Assembly (NCBI GenBank): GCA_003135635.1 | Contig: PLCJ01000001.1 | Span: 216,623-262,367 of the forward strand | Source: Candidatus Adlerbacteria bacterium | Lineage (GTDB): Bacteria > Patescibacteriota > Minisyncoccia > Phycocordibacterales > SBAW01 | Direction of reading: 5' to 3' | DNA length: 45,745 nucleotides | Shown here: in pieces, positions 28,823 through 38,482 of the stretch | Position numbering within the stretch: the first letter of the stretch is position 1 | Layout of the letters: the number at the start of each line of letters is the position of its first letter | The notes under the pieces: model-generated | Database searches by the model: none | Seen by the model: only the letters and a program-made list of their open reading frames with translations | Told to the model about the DNA's origin: nothing | Made by a program: the position numbers and the translations under genes

Positions 28823-30092
28823 ATATAATTTCTTTATCTAAGGTGTTCTTATAGAGAAAATAATTAAGAATAGCCACTATAATCCTAGTAATGATTCGCG
28901 CTACAATAAGTCCAATTAATCCCCAAAAAATAATACCCAGGAACATAAGTCCAATCTGCAAAACAGAATAAACACTATAAGCTATATACTGCTCTTTTAT
29001 TTTTTTCTTTGCGGTAAGATATGAGTTTGCAGGATCAAGAGTGAGGGTCAATAGCCAAAGAGCATATACCTGGGAATATCCTATGGCGCCGATATATTTG
29101 GGAAATAAAAATGTAAATATAAATGGTGCAGAAAGAATATAAGCAACGGTCACTATTACACTAAAAATGAAGAACCAAAGAAATTTATTTCCCATGGTAC
29201 TTTCAATTTCTTTTTTAGTGCGTTTAACAAATCCAGCTTGCACCATTGCATCAAATGTCTTCAGCGGTCCTTTTATTTGGTCAGGGATGGCTGCGGCGAA
29301 GTTATAAATTGCCAACTCAACGGCACCAATGTAATGGAAGACTAGTATCTGATCTAAATTATCTGCAATACCACCCAGAATACCCATCACACTCAAATGT
29401 TTGCCATATGAAACCATGCCCGTGTCAATTTTTTGTGGGTCAGGTTTGTATACCTTGGTTGTCCGAAAATAAAAATACAGATCAGCAAGAAGATTTGCGA
29501 CAAAATATACAGCGACAAGGATAAGAGGATTATTGGTAAGAAAAACAGTAACGATTAGTGCACCAACTGGAATAACGTTGTCGAGAATGGCATATACCTG
29601 TTGGCGTACAAAATCTCTTTTTCCTGCCAAGAAGGCGAGAAATAGACTAGAGCTACCAAGCAAGGGGGCAAGACACCCGCCTATTAATATCTCTGCAGCA
29701 ATTCTCGGGTTATGGAGTGTAAAATAATAAGAAGCAATGGCGATAGCTCCAACAAATATAAAAAAACTCCAACGAATATTAGTCCAAAAGCCTCTTTGCA
29801 GTGATCCATCAAAACCATTGGCGGTTGATTGAAGCACGGCACTCCCGATGCCGACGAGGGAAAATGAAGATAAGATAGCGATAACCGAAAGGACATATTT
29901 ATATTCGCCATACGTTGCCTTTGAAAGGAAATGGCTTACTACAATTGCAAGTACAAGGGAAGCAGCTATGCTACTGATCTGGGAAATAACTGACCAAATT
30001 CCTCCAGATGCGAGGTATACCATGTCGGTCTTTGTGTATTTTTCGCTCCACCGCAAAAGACGGACAAAAGATCTTTGTGGTTTATCGGTCAT
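28815..30092 (-). CDS. polysaccharide flippase (Wzx-like, MOP superfamily)
   Basis: Multi-TM protein with VVSHFLSKATYGEYKYVLSVIAILSSFSLVGIGSAVLQS near the N terminus. Start placed at MTDKPQRSF. Confidence 0.85.
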   Translation of the reverse strand: MTDKPQRSFVRLLRWSEKYTKTDMVYLASGGIWSVISQISSIAASLVLAIVVSHFLSKATYGEYKYVLSVIAILSSFSLVGIGSAVLQSTANGFDGSLQRGFWTNIRWSFFIFVGAIAIASYYFTLHNPRIAAEILIGGCLAPLLGSSSLFLAFLAGKRDFVRQQVYAILDNVIPVGALIVTVFLTNNPLILVAVYFVANLLADLYFYFRTTKVYKPDPQKIDTGMVSYGKHLSVMGILGGIADNLDQILVFHYIGAVELAIYNFAAAIPDQIKGPLKTFDAMVQAGFVKRTKKEIESTMGNKFLWFFIFSVIVTVAYILSAPFIFTFLFPKYIGAIGYSQVYALWLLTLTLDPANSYLTAKKKIKEQYIAYSVYSVLQIGLMFLGIIFWGLIGLIVARIITRIIVAILNYFLYKNTLDKEIIYV

Positions 30093-30116
30093 AAAGAAAT
30101 TAATACAGGGCAATAA

Positions 30117-30941
30117 CTACTCAAGCATAACCTCATGATGTACTTTTTTACTAACGGCGTAATAATTCTGGTCATGAGGAGAAGGAATATATGGCTTAGT
30201 TGTGGTATATCCATATGATTTTAATAAATTAAATATAGGGGTGGCATCTTTTACGTGCGGCTCCGCAACTTCAAACGAGAGAACATCGATACAGGCTTCA
30301 GAAAGTAACCGATGAGCTCCCCGCAAAACCGCCAATTCATGGCCTTCAACATCAATTTTTATGAATCCTATATTGTCTAAATTATTATACTTCGCAAAAG
30401 CATCTAATGTCGTTATATGTACCATTTGAGTTGAAACAGGTTTTGCCCCCTCCTCCGTAGTAGGCATAGTAGGTATATGGATGGAATTCCACACGGACTT
30501 TCCTGGAATAAAAATGTGCATCTGTGCGGTGCTGACCGTATCGCCCAACGCTGAATTTACCGGTACGATATTAGTGCGCTTGTTTAGATTAGTGGTTTCT
30601 TGTAACCATTCGAATGTCTGTAGGACTGGTTCAAATGCATACACGGTTTTTGCAAGACGACTGAGATACACAGCGTGAATTCCTATATTTGCCCCCGCAT
30701 CAATGACTACCTTTCCATTCGCGTAGCGATCATACATGGAAAACTCATACTTGTAGTTTTCACGCGTCAAAAGTTTTTTAATGGGAATCATGTCAAACGG
30801 ATACAATCGCATTTTGATGCCGAAATTGTCCCGTACGATGACCGAACCAATTCTACGTCTTATTGAATAATAAGAAGCTTTTATCTGCAAAATAATACGA
30901 TTGTATGTAGCGGACAAAAACATCTTGGTACTGGAAAACAT
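30117..30941 (-). CDS. FkbM family methyltransferase
   Basis: VVIDAGANIGIHAVYLSRLAKTVYAFEP, IGFIKIDVEGHELAVLRGAHRLL. Confidence 0.92.
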   Translation of the reverse strand: MFSSTKMFLSATYNRIILQIKASYYSIRRRIGSVIVRDNFGIKMRLYPFDMIPIKKLLTRENYKYEFSMYDRYANGKVVIDAGANIGIHAVYLSRLAKTVYAFEPVLQTFEWLQETTNLNKRTNIVPVNSALGDTVSTAQMHIFIPGKSVWNSIHIPTMPTTEEGAKPVSTQMVHITTLDAFAKYNNLDNIGFIKIDVEGHELAVLRGAHRLLSEACIDVLSFEVAEPHVKDATPIFNLLKSYGYTTTKPYIPSPHDQNYYAVSKKVHHEVMLE

Positions 30942-31038
30942 GGTGCACTCAATATTAGCGTTTATGTGTATATCAGGCTAGGATCACAATATCTACGATA
31001 CTCCTTATAACCCGTCGTATTATGGTAGAGTGTCTTTT

Positions 31039-32106
31039 GTGAAAGTGTGTCTTTTTGGGATTTATAACCCTCAATACGCTCGTAACTATGTTTTAAAATC
31101 GGGGTTTTTAAAACATGGATATACGGTAGTGGAGTGTCGAGTTGACCCCACCGAGCACACAGGTCTCACTAAATATTGGCTTCTCTACAAAGAATATCGA
31201 AAAATAAGAAAAGAGCATTTTGAACATATCATCGTTTGTTTCCCGGGGCATATTACTGTTTTTATTGCCCGGTTGCTTTTTGGAAAGAAAATTATATTTG
31301 ACGTATTTATTTCGCTCTATGACTCAAACGTGTTTGATCGGCAAACTTATGGCCCAAACACTTTGCGCGCATGGCGCGATTGGCTGCTTGATTGGAGTAG
31401 TTGCAGACTTGCCAGCACGTTACTTTTTGATACGAAGGAACATATACACTATTTTTCAGAAACTTTTGGTGTAGCGCAGAGCAAATGTATACGAGTGTTT
31501 ATAGGCACTCAGGATGACATTTTTTATCCAAGACCCACACCCAACAATAAGACATTTACCGTTACTTTTCATGGCTCATTTATTCCACTACACGGAGTTT
31601 CATATATTGTCGAAGCTGCGCAGATTTTGAGAGATGAAGAAATACTCTTTCATATGATTGGCGAAGGACCAGAGACAAGGGCTACTCAAAATAAAATTCA
31701 TGCACTCAACCTTCACAAGAGTGTACTGTTTTTTGGCAGAGTGTCTTTGGAAGAATTGGCTCAACATATTGCACGAAGTGATATTTCCCTCGGCATTTTC
31801 GGGAACACGCCAAAAGCATTCCGAGTTATTCCAAACAAAATATATGAATCTATGGCAATGCAGAAAGCAATCATCACTGCAGATACTCCTGCGGTTCGCG
31901 AACTGCTCAGTGAAAAAACTACATTGCTCATTCCTTCTGCAAATCCCACTGCACTTGCCTCAGCAATCCTTGAGCTGAAGCATGATGAAATAAAGCGCCG
32001 CCAGATTGCTCTTGCCGCCAGGGAGCTTTTTCAATCTTCTCTTCTTCCCGAACATATTGTGGGGAGACTCCTGAGCTCGCTCAAGGAGCATCGTCTTTAC
32101 CCATAG
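31039..32106 (+). CDS. glycosyltransferase family 4
   Basis: GPETRATQNKIHALNLHKSVLFFGRVSLEELAQHIARSDISLGIFG, VIPNKIYESMAMQKAIITADTPAVRELL. GTG 31039 lies 7 nt after TGG-TAGAGT; the track uses 31030. Confidence 0.87.
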   Translation: MKVCLFGIYNPQYARNYVLKSGFLKHGYTVVECRVDPTEHTGLTKYWLLYKEYRKIRKEHFEHIIVCFPGHITVFIARLLFGKKIIFDVFISLYDSNVFDRQTYGPNTLRAWRDWLLDWSSCRLASTLLFDTKEHIHYFSETFGVAQSKCIRVFIGTQDDIFYPRPTPNNKTFTVTFHGSFIPLHGVSYIVEAAQILRDEEILFHMIGEGPETRATQNKIHALNLHKSVLFFGRVSLEELAQHIARSDISLGIFGNTPKAFRVIPNKIYESMAMQKAIITADTPAVRELLSEKTTLLIPSANPTALASAILELKHDEIKRRQIALAARELFQSSLLPEHIVGRLLSSLKEHRLYP

Positions 32107-32129
32107 GCGTGCTATAGTATTCCTCGTAT

Positions 32130-34391
32130 ATGCCGTACACAAAATACCTCCGCTGGATAATTCTTGCTCTCCTTTCACTTGCATTTTTGATTCCTTTTAT
32201 TGTCGCTGACGGTTCGTTCATTCCAAATATGTTCTTTCCTTTTATCACTGGAAAGAACTTCGCATTTCGCATACTGGTGGAACTCCTTGCGGGATTCTAC
32301 GTGCTCTTGGCCCTTAGAGAACCGAAGTACCGTCCGCACGCGTCCATTTTGATGTGGGTGCTTTTGGGGTTTGTGGTATGGATGGGGATTGCAACTGCAG
32401 CGAGCGTTGATCCAATCAAAAGCTTCTGGAGTAATTTCGAGCGCATGGAAGGATATCTCAGCATCCTTCATCTTTTTGCGTACTGTGTTATTGCGGGCGC
32501 CGTGGTCTCGGCAGAGGAGTGGTGGGATAAGCTGTTTCAGATCTCAATTGCCGCCAGCGTGCTGGAGGGGTTTATTGCGCTTTTCCAAATCATACATCTA
32601 TTCGGGTTTGCGCCGAGCTCCCAGAGCGGCGCGCGTGCGGATGGCACTTTTGGTAATGCGACGTACCTGGCCGTGTACATGCTCATAAATCTTTTCCTCA
32701 CGCTTTTTGTACTTGTGCGCATGCGCCGTCCCCACATCCTCCAGGGGTATTACGGTATTGCGCTTATCCTGCAGGGGGTAGCGGTGTACTACACGGAGAC
32801 GCGTGGCACACTTCTTGGCCTCCTCCTTGGGCTCGTTGTGGTTGCGGTATGGATCGCCTGGAAAGCAAGAGAGGTGGAATGGCATACCCTCAGGCGTATA
32901 TCCCTGGGTGCGCTCATCACAATTGCGATTCTGGTTGTTGGATTTTTGGGACTGAGTGGTACTGCTCTTGTGCAACACTCTCCCACACTTACCCGGCTCG
33001 CCTCTATTTCGCTCAATGATCCCACGGTACGCACCCGCCTTTTATACATCTGGCCTATGGCCCTGGAGGGATTTAAGGATAAGCCGATACTCGGGTGGGG
33101 CCAGGAAAACTTCAACTTTGTTTTCAACAAATATTACGTCCCTGCCATGTATGACCAGGAGCAGTGGTTTGATCGTGCGCACAACGCTTTTCTTGACTGG
33201 CTTATCGCGGGTGGACTGCCTGCCTTTCTCCTGTATCTTTCTCTTTTTGTATTTGCGATCTGGGCTGTGGTGCGCTCTCGCCTCAGCGTCCCTGAACAGG
33301 CGGCACTCCTGGGACTTCTGTGCGCGTACGCGTTTAATAACCTCTTCGTGTTTGACAACTTAGTGAGCTATATCTATTTCTTCATCATCATCGCCTTTGC
33401 TCATGGACTTTCTCCGCGCAAGCCACACGCTCTCTTACTCTTATCTCGTCCAGCCTCCGAGCACATTATGGCTATTGCAGCGCCGATAGTCCTTGTGCTG
33501 ATGGGCATCGGCATATGGGTGGTAAACGTCCCCGGCATCGCGCGGGCTGAAGGGCTCATCGTTGCGCTTACTACCCAGAATTTAACCGCCACCGCAACGG
33601 CTGCCCAAGGTTCACCCAAAGACCCAGCAAACAATTTGGCAGAGTTTAATCAGATACTGAGTAGTCCAGGATGGCCCGGAACGCCGCTTGGCCGACAAGA
33701 GGTGGTTGAGCAGATGCTCCAGTTTGCCTCCAATACCATTTCTCCCTCTACCTCGGTGAGTCCCAATCTCAAGCAGCAGTTCTACACCGCTTCGCTTAAT
33801 GCCGCGACGGCATTTCTTGCCACCAGGCCACACGATGCGCGACTGGAGCTCTTTGTGGGCACATTTCTCAATGCCTTCGGGCAAGCACAAGCGGCTCAAC
33901 AGTACCTTCTCATGGCGCACAATGACTCTCCACAGAAACAAACCATTCTCTTTCCACTCGGTATAACTGAAATCAGTACGGGTAATACTGCCCAAGGAAT
34001 AGCATATCTTCAGCAAGCGTTTAACGGAGATCCCGCATATACGCAGGCTCGTATATTTTATGCCGCGGGCCTCTACTACACCGGAGGGAAGGCACAGGCG
34101 GATGCCCTCCTCATGGAAGGGTTTGGGACGGTGCTCGTGAATGATTCGACGTTGCTCCAGGTATATATCGATACCAAGCAATACGATCGCGTCGTTGGTA
34201 TATGGCAGATACGGGTACAACAAGACCCCAGCAATAGCCAGACACACATTGGACTTGCGGCTGCATATTTTGCCCAGGGCAATAAAGCACAAGCCATTGC
34301 AGAGCTGCAACGTGCAGCTCAGCTCGATCCCAACCTTGCGCCTCAGATTGACTCTATTATTACGCAGATTCAAAATGGAACACTTAAGTGA
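32130..34391 (+). CDS. O-antigen ligase/polymerase family (Wzy/WaaL-like) with C-terminal TPR region
   Basis: Multi-TM N-terminal two thirds with TFGNATYLAVYMLI, YYTETRGTLLGLLLGL, GWGQENFNFVFNKYY, FDRAHNAFLDWLIAGG. C-terminal TPR-like helices (THIGLAAAYFAQGNKAQAIAELQRAAQLDPN). Confidence 0.9.
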   Translation: MPYTKYLRWIILALLSLAFLIPFIVADGSFIPNMFFPFITGKNFAFRILVELLAGFYVLLALREPKYRPHASILMWVLLGFVVWMGIATAASVDPIKSFWSNFERMEGYLSILHLFAYCVIAGAVVSAEEWWDKLFQISIAASVLEGFIALFQIIHLFGFAPSSQSGARADGTFGNATYLAVYMLINLFLTLFVLVRMRRPHILQGYYGIALILQGVAVYYTETRGTLLGLLLGLVVVAVWIAWKAREVEWHTLRRISLGALITIAILVVGFLGLSGTALVQHSPTLTRLASISLNDPTVRTRLLYIWPMALEGFKDKPILGWGQENFNFVFNKYYVPAMYDQEQWFDRAHNAFLDWLIAGGLPAFLLYLSLFVFAIWAVVRSRLSVPEQAALLGLLCAYAFNNLFVFDNLVSYIYFFIIIAFAHGLSPRKPHALLLLSRPASEHIMAIAAPIVLVLMGIGIWVVNVPGIARAEGLIVALTTQNLTATATAAQGSPKDPANNLAEFNQILSSPGWPGTPLGRQEVVEQMLQFASNTISPSTSVSPNLKQQFYTASLNAATAFLATRPHDARLELFVGTFLNAFGQAQAAQQYLLMAHNDSPQKQTILFPLGITEISTGNTAQGIAYLQQAFNGDPAYTQARIFYAAGLYYTGGKAQADALLMEGFGTVLVNDSTLLQVYIDTKQYDRVVGIWQIRVQQDPSNSQTHIGLAAAYFAQGNKAQAIAELQRAAQLDPNLAPQIDSIITQIQNGTLK

Positions 34392-34479
34392 GTAAGAAGC
34401 TTGCGACAAAGCTTCCTTGTGATAGAGTGAGTGCGTGAGTGCCGCGGTGCGGCTTAACAAAACAACATCCTGCGAAAAT

Positions 34480-34505
34480 CCCCGCTTCGGCGGGGCTTTT
34501 CGTTT
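34480..34505 (+). terminator. Rho-independent terminator
   Basis: CCCCGC-TTCG-GCGGGG stem-loop followed by CTTTTCGTTTT. Confidence 0.9.
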
Positions 34506-34514
34506 TAGGGAAAA

Positions 34515-34613
34515 TGATATACTACCCGTAGGTGTGCTTCGCGCGGGGAGCGACTGCACTCACATTTAGGATAATATTTTGGAGCTCGCACCCGCTTCCC
34601 GCACGAAGCGTAC
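34515..34613 (+). ncRNA. putative structured RNA or murB 5' leader
   Basis: Extended -10 TGA-TATACT (34515-34523). A long helix GTGTGCTTCGCGCGGGGAGCG (34532-34552) pairs with CGCTTCCCGCACGAAGCGTAC (34593-34613) with three G-U wobbles and one mismatch. Confidence 0.55.
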
Positions 34614-34664
34614 AGTTATATGAAAAAATAGTTACTGCCTCCTATCTGGCGCAGTTCTCTGGAT

Positions 34665-35666
34665 ATGAAAGAACACGTACCCCTTGCCCCCTATACTACT
34701 TTTCGCCTCGGTGGCCCGGCGCGTGTTTTTTTTATTGTGCACGACGTCGACGAGATCAAAGAAGCGCTTTCCTTTTCCCACGAGTACTCGCTTCCTATCC
34801 TTATCCTCGGGAGTGGTTCCAACGTACTTATTACTGAGGGAGGATTTGACGGCGTAGTCATTAAAATAGAACTTCAGGGAATAACGAAAGAGGAAAATAA
34901 AGATGGGGTGGTATATATCGCCTCCGCCGGAGAATCGTGGGACGGTTTGGTTGAGCGCGCATGCAAAGAAGGATTGTGGGGAGTAGAAAATCTCTCAGGG
35001 ATTCCTGGCACTGTTGGCGCAGCACCCATACAAAATATCGGCGCCTATGGCAGTGAACTCAAAAATACACTTCTTTGGGTAGAGGCGCTTGATACTACCT
35101 CTGGAGATCTCGTGCGGCTCACTGCCGAGGAGTGCCAGCTCAGCTATCGCACCAGCGTATTTAAACGCTACCGTGATCGCTACATCATTGTGCGTGTTGC
35201 GTTCTCCCTGCTTAAAAGCGGTACTCCCAATATTGCCTACCGTGATCTTGCTGCTCGATTTTTGGGCACTCCGCCCTCCTCGCCGGGGGATATTCGCGAC
35301 GCGGTACTCACCATCCGCTCGGGCAAATTTCCGGATCTCTCCAAAGAGGGTACCGCAGGGTCCTTTTTTCTTAATCCGATTGTTCCTCAAGAAAAAGCTA
35401 TAGAACTTGTGAAGCGTTATCCAGAGCTCCCGCATTTTTCTGCGCAAGGAGGCATTAAACTCTCCCTTGCGTGGCTTCTTGATCACGCGCTTAATCTCAA
35501 AGGAGCACACGTTGGTGGGGCACGGCTCTATGAGCACCAGCCATTGGTCATAGTGACTGATAAAACTGCAACGACTAGTGATGTACTTGCACTCAAAGAA
35601 AAAATTTTTGCACGCGTGCGGGATATGTTTAATTTCTCTATTGATACCGAGATACGCATCATTTGA
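34665..35666 (+). CDS. murB: UDP-N-acetylmuramate dehydrogenase
   Basis: APYTTFRLGGPARVF, LILGSGSNVLI, ENLSGIPGTVGAAPIQNIGAYGSEL, GTAGSFFLNPIV, LLDHALNLKGAHVGGARLYEHQPLVIV. Confidence 0.94.
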   Translation: MKEHVPLAPYTTFRLGGPARVFFIVHDVDEIKEALSFSHEYSLPILILGSGSNVLITEGGFDGVVIKIELQGITKEENKDGVVYIASAGESWDGLVERACKEGLWGVENLSGIPGTVGAAPIQNIGAYGSELKNTLLWVEALDTTSGDLVRLTAEECQLSYRTSVFKRYRDRYIIVRVAFSLLKSGTPNIAYRDLAARFLGTPPSSPGDIRDAVLTIRSGKFPDLSKEGTAGSFFLNPIVPQEKAIELVKRYPELPHFSAQGGIKLSLAWLLDHALNLKGAHVGGARLYEHQPLVIVTDKTATTSDVLALKEKIFARVRDMFNFSIDTEIRII

Positions 35667-35719
35667 GATATCCACAGATGAAATTTTTTTTTCGTTGTAT
35701 ATACAAACATATTCATTGA

Positions 35720-35975
35720 TACTAGATGGAGAGCATCGAGATGCTTCTGTTGGGTTGTCCTAGGGCTTACAACAGAAGAGGTCGAACGATGCGCAACCAA
35801 TCGCGCGATTCGTCGCAACTATTATGGCAAAGAAAAGAAAAGCAGCATCAAAGAAAAAGCGCCGCTAACCGCGCTTTCCCACCGGAGCTCTATGGCGAAG
35901 GTGGGATGCATGTAGGTGCTCACTTACATGTAATCCTCTCGAAAGAAAAATCGCCGACTGTTCGGCGATTTTTCT
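35720..35975 (+). ncRNA. putative structured intergenic transcript, possibly with a micro-ORF
   Basis: Promoter-like TTGTAT-17 nt-GATACT upstream; hairpins AGCATC-GA-GATGCT and CTTCTGTTG...CAACAGAAG; terminator at the end. Confidence 0.45.
35824..35868 (+). CDS. putative 14-aa polycationic micro-ORF (MAKKRKAASKKKRR)
   Basis: ATGGCAAAGAAAAGAAAAGCAGCATCAAAGAAAAAGCGCCGCTAA read directly from the sequence. No independent support for expression. Confidence 0.3.
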   Translation: MAKKRKAASKKKRR

Positions 35976-35979
35976 TATG
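35944..35979 (+). terminator. Rho-independent terminator with perfect 14-bp stem
   Basis: AGAAAAATCGCCGA-CTGT-TCGGCGATTTTTCT. Confidence 0.9.
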
Positions 35980-36025
35980 GTGAAACGTGAGGTGCCATAA
36001 GGTCAAATATGCTAATATGTACGCC

Positions 36026-38482
36026 ATGTTTTCTTTAAAATCCGTCCTTGGCGGCACCACGGCGGTAGTGCGCCAACACGCCAAAGTAGTTCAAGAGATC
36101 AATGCACTTGAGCCTCAGATGCAGGCGCTTCCCGAGGAAATCTTGCGTGGTAAGAGTGAAGAATTCAAGCATCGCCTTCAAGCGGGCGAGACTATCGATG
36201 CGCTCATTCCTGAAGCCTTTGCGGCGGCGCGAGAATCCGCACGACGCACCACGAGACTCCGACCATTTGATGTGCAGCTTATCGGCGGCATTGTGCTCCA
36301 TACGCGCGGTATTGCTGAGATGAAGACGGGTGAAGGAAAAACCTTGGTAGCAACTCTCCCGGTATATCTCAATGCGCTTTTAGGAAAGGGAGTGCATGTG
36401 GTTACAGTCAATGATTATCTTGCACGGCGCGACGCGGTGTGGATGGGACAGGTGTACGCGGCGCTTGGTATGAGTGTCGGTATTATTAATACCGACGCAT
36501 CCTATCTCTACGACGCTGAGCACATTGAAGCTGACGTTATTCGAGATCAAGAAGGAGGATTTCGTATCTTCTATGAATTCCTACGCCCCTGTTCGCGCCG
36601 GCAGGCATATGAGGCGGACATAACTTATGGCACCAATTCGGAATTTGGCTTTGATTACTTACGCGATAACATTTCGTACAACCCTTCGGAGCTCCGTCAG
36701 CGAGGACACGTGTTTGCCATAGTCGATGAAGTCGACTCAATTCTTATTGATGAGGCACGCACGCCGCTCATTATCTCTGCCCCCGCCGCTGAATCAGAAG
36801 ACCTCTACCGCACGTTTGCGGGCATTGCGGGACGGCTTACGCAAGAGAGCGATTATACCGTCGATGAAAAGCGCAAAGCCATACAGCTCACGGACGCCGG
36901 CATCGAAAAGGCGGAAAAGATTCTTGGTATTGATAATCTCTATACGGAAAAGGGTATCAAATACGTGCATCACCTTGAGACCGCAGTGCGCGCCAAAGCA
37001 CTCTTCCACAAAGACAAGGAGTACGTGGTGCGCGGCGGTGAAGTCATCATCGTTGATGAATTTACTGGCCGCCTGCAGCCGGGGAGGCGCTGGAGCGAAG
37101 GGTTGCATCAGGCGGTAGAAGCCAAAGAAGGCGTCGCGGTTCAAAAAGAAAGCCGGACGTTCGCAAGCATCACCTACCAAAATTATTTTCGTCTCTATGA
37201 AAAGCTCGCCGGTATGACGGGTACCGCAAAAACATCTGCAGAAGAGTTTTACAAGGTCTACGGACTTGATGTGGTTGAGATTCCGACCAATAAAGAGGTT
37301 ATCCGCACCGATACTAATGATCTCATTTATCAAACTGAAAATGGTAAGTTCTCCGCAGTTGCAAGTAAGATAAAGGCGCTCCATGAAAAGGGTCAGCCAG
37401 TATTGGTGGGCACCGTGTCTATTGAAAGAAACGAGCTTCTCTCGGCATACCTCAAACGCGAAGGCATTCCGCACGAAATCCTCAATGCAAAAAACCACGA
37501 ACGTGAAGGAGAAATCATCGCTGACGCCGGCAAACGTGGAGCGGTGACGGTTGCGACCAATATGGCTGGTCGCGGCGTTGACATTAAACTCGGCGGAGCC
37601 ACTGCCGGGCCCGAGGCACATGAGGAAGTAAAATCTCTCGGCGGCCTTTTTGTTCTTGGAACGGAGCGTCACGAGGCAAGACGTATCGATAATCAACTGC
37701 GCGGTCGCTCAGGCCGACAAGGTGATCCCGGTGAGACACAATTTTATGTCTCCCTTGAGGATAGCCTCATGCGCATTTTTGCCTCAGACGCGATCAAAGG
37801 ACTTATGGGACGCTTCGGCATCCCTGAGGAAGAGCCGATACAAAATGGCATGGTAAGTAGGGCTCTTGAGAGCGCACAGACAAAAATAGAAGGATTCAAT
37901 TTCGACGCGCGCAAACACGTGCTTGAGTTTGACAACGTACTTGATCGACAGCGGCGCGCCGTCTATGAACGCCGCAGAAAAATTCTCACCGGCTCTCTTG
38001 AGGATGTTGCCTCTGTACTTTTGGAGCTTGCGGGGGAAAGTGAAGCGGCAAAACAGATAGTTGAGAAAAAAGAGCTTGAATTTGGTCGGGAGCAATTTCT
38101 CCTTGTTGCTCGCGGGGTACTCCTTCAGACGCTTGATATGCTCTGGGTTGAGCATCTGGAATCAATGGAATATCTGCGCGGGAGCGTCTCGCTGCGCGCC
38201 TACGGCCAGCGCGATCCGCTTACTGAGTACCGTCGCGAAGGAACCCGGATATACAAAGATATGGAGCAGGCCTTCACTGAGAAAGTATTTGAAATAGTGG
38301 AGGGGCTCCAAAGCCAGCAGACGGGGACTGCCCCCCCTCCTGCCGCACCATCCCAAGGACTCTCGGCGGGGGAGCCCGGTCGCAATGACCCCTGTCCGTG
38401 CGGCTCCGGCAAAAAATGGAAACACTGTGGCTTGTTAGGGAGTGCGGAGCACATAAGGCTTATGCGCGAAAAAATGAAATGA
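36026..38482 (+). CDS. secA: preprotein translocase subunit SecA
   Basis: RPFDVQLIGGIVLHTRGIAEMKTGEGKTLVATLP, VTVNDYLARRDA, VDEVDSILIDEARTPLIISAP, C-terminal GRNDPCPCGSGKKWKHCG zinc motif. ATG 36026 lies 7 nt after TGC-TAATAT; the track uses 35987. Confidence 0.97.
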   Translation: MFSLKSVLGGTTAVVRQHAKVVQEINALEPQMQALPEEILRGKSEEFKHRLQAGETIDALIPEAFAAARESARRTTRLRPFDVQLIGGIVLHTRGIAEMKTGEGKTLVATLPVYLNALLGKGVHVVTVNDYLARRDAVWMGQVYAALGMSVGIINTDASYLYDAEHIEADVIRDQEGGFRIFYEFLRPCSRRQAYEADITYGTNSEFGFDYLRDNISYNPSELRQRGHVFAIVDEVDSILIDEARTPLIISAPAAESEDLYRTFAGIAGRLTQESDYTVDEKRKAIQLTDAGIEKAEKILGIDNLYTEKGIKYVHHLETAVRAKALFHKDKEYVVRGGEVIIVDEFTGRLQPGRRWSEGLHQAVEAKEGVAVQKESRTFASITYQNYFRLYEKLAGMTGTAKTSAEEFYKVYGLDVVEIPTNKEVIRTDTNDLIYQTENGKFSAVASKIKALHEKGQPVLVGTVSIERNELLSAYLKREGIPHEILNAKNHEREGEIIADAGKRGAVTVATNMAGRGVDIKLGGATAGPEAHEEVKSLGGLFVLGTERHEARRIDNQLRGRSGRQGDPGETQFYVSLEDSLMRIFASDAIKGLMGRFGIPEEEPIQNGMVSRALESAQTKIEGFNFDARKHVLEFDNVLDRQRRAVYERRRKILTGSLEDVASVLLELAGESEAAKQIVEKKELEFGREQFLLVARGVLLQTLDMLWVEHLESMEYLRGSVSLRAYGQRDPLTEYRREGTRIYKDMEQAFTEKVFEIVEGLQSQQTGTAPPPAAPSQGLSAGEPGRNDPCPCGSGKKWKHCGLLGSAEHIRLMREKMK

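Noticed and set aside
33612-34559. 315-aa minus-strand ORF
   Set aside because: Antisense to the TPR part of the O-antigen ligase gene and runs through the terminator; low-complexity composition; treated as a shadow ORF.
35726-35983. 85-aa ORF between murB and secA
   Set aside because: Reads through the strong terminator stem; the region looks like RNA with a smaller micro-ORF instead.
36794-37696. 300-aa minus-strand ORF
   Set aside because: Fully antisense to secA; shadow ORF.
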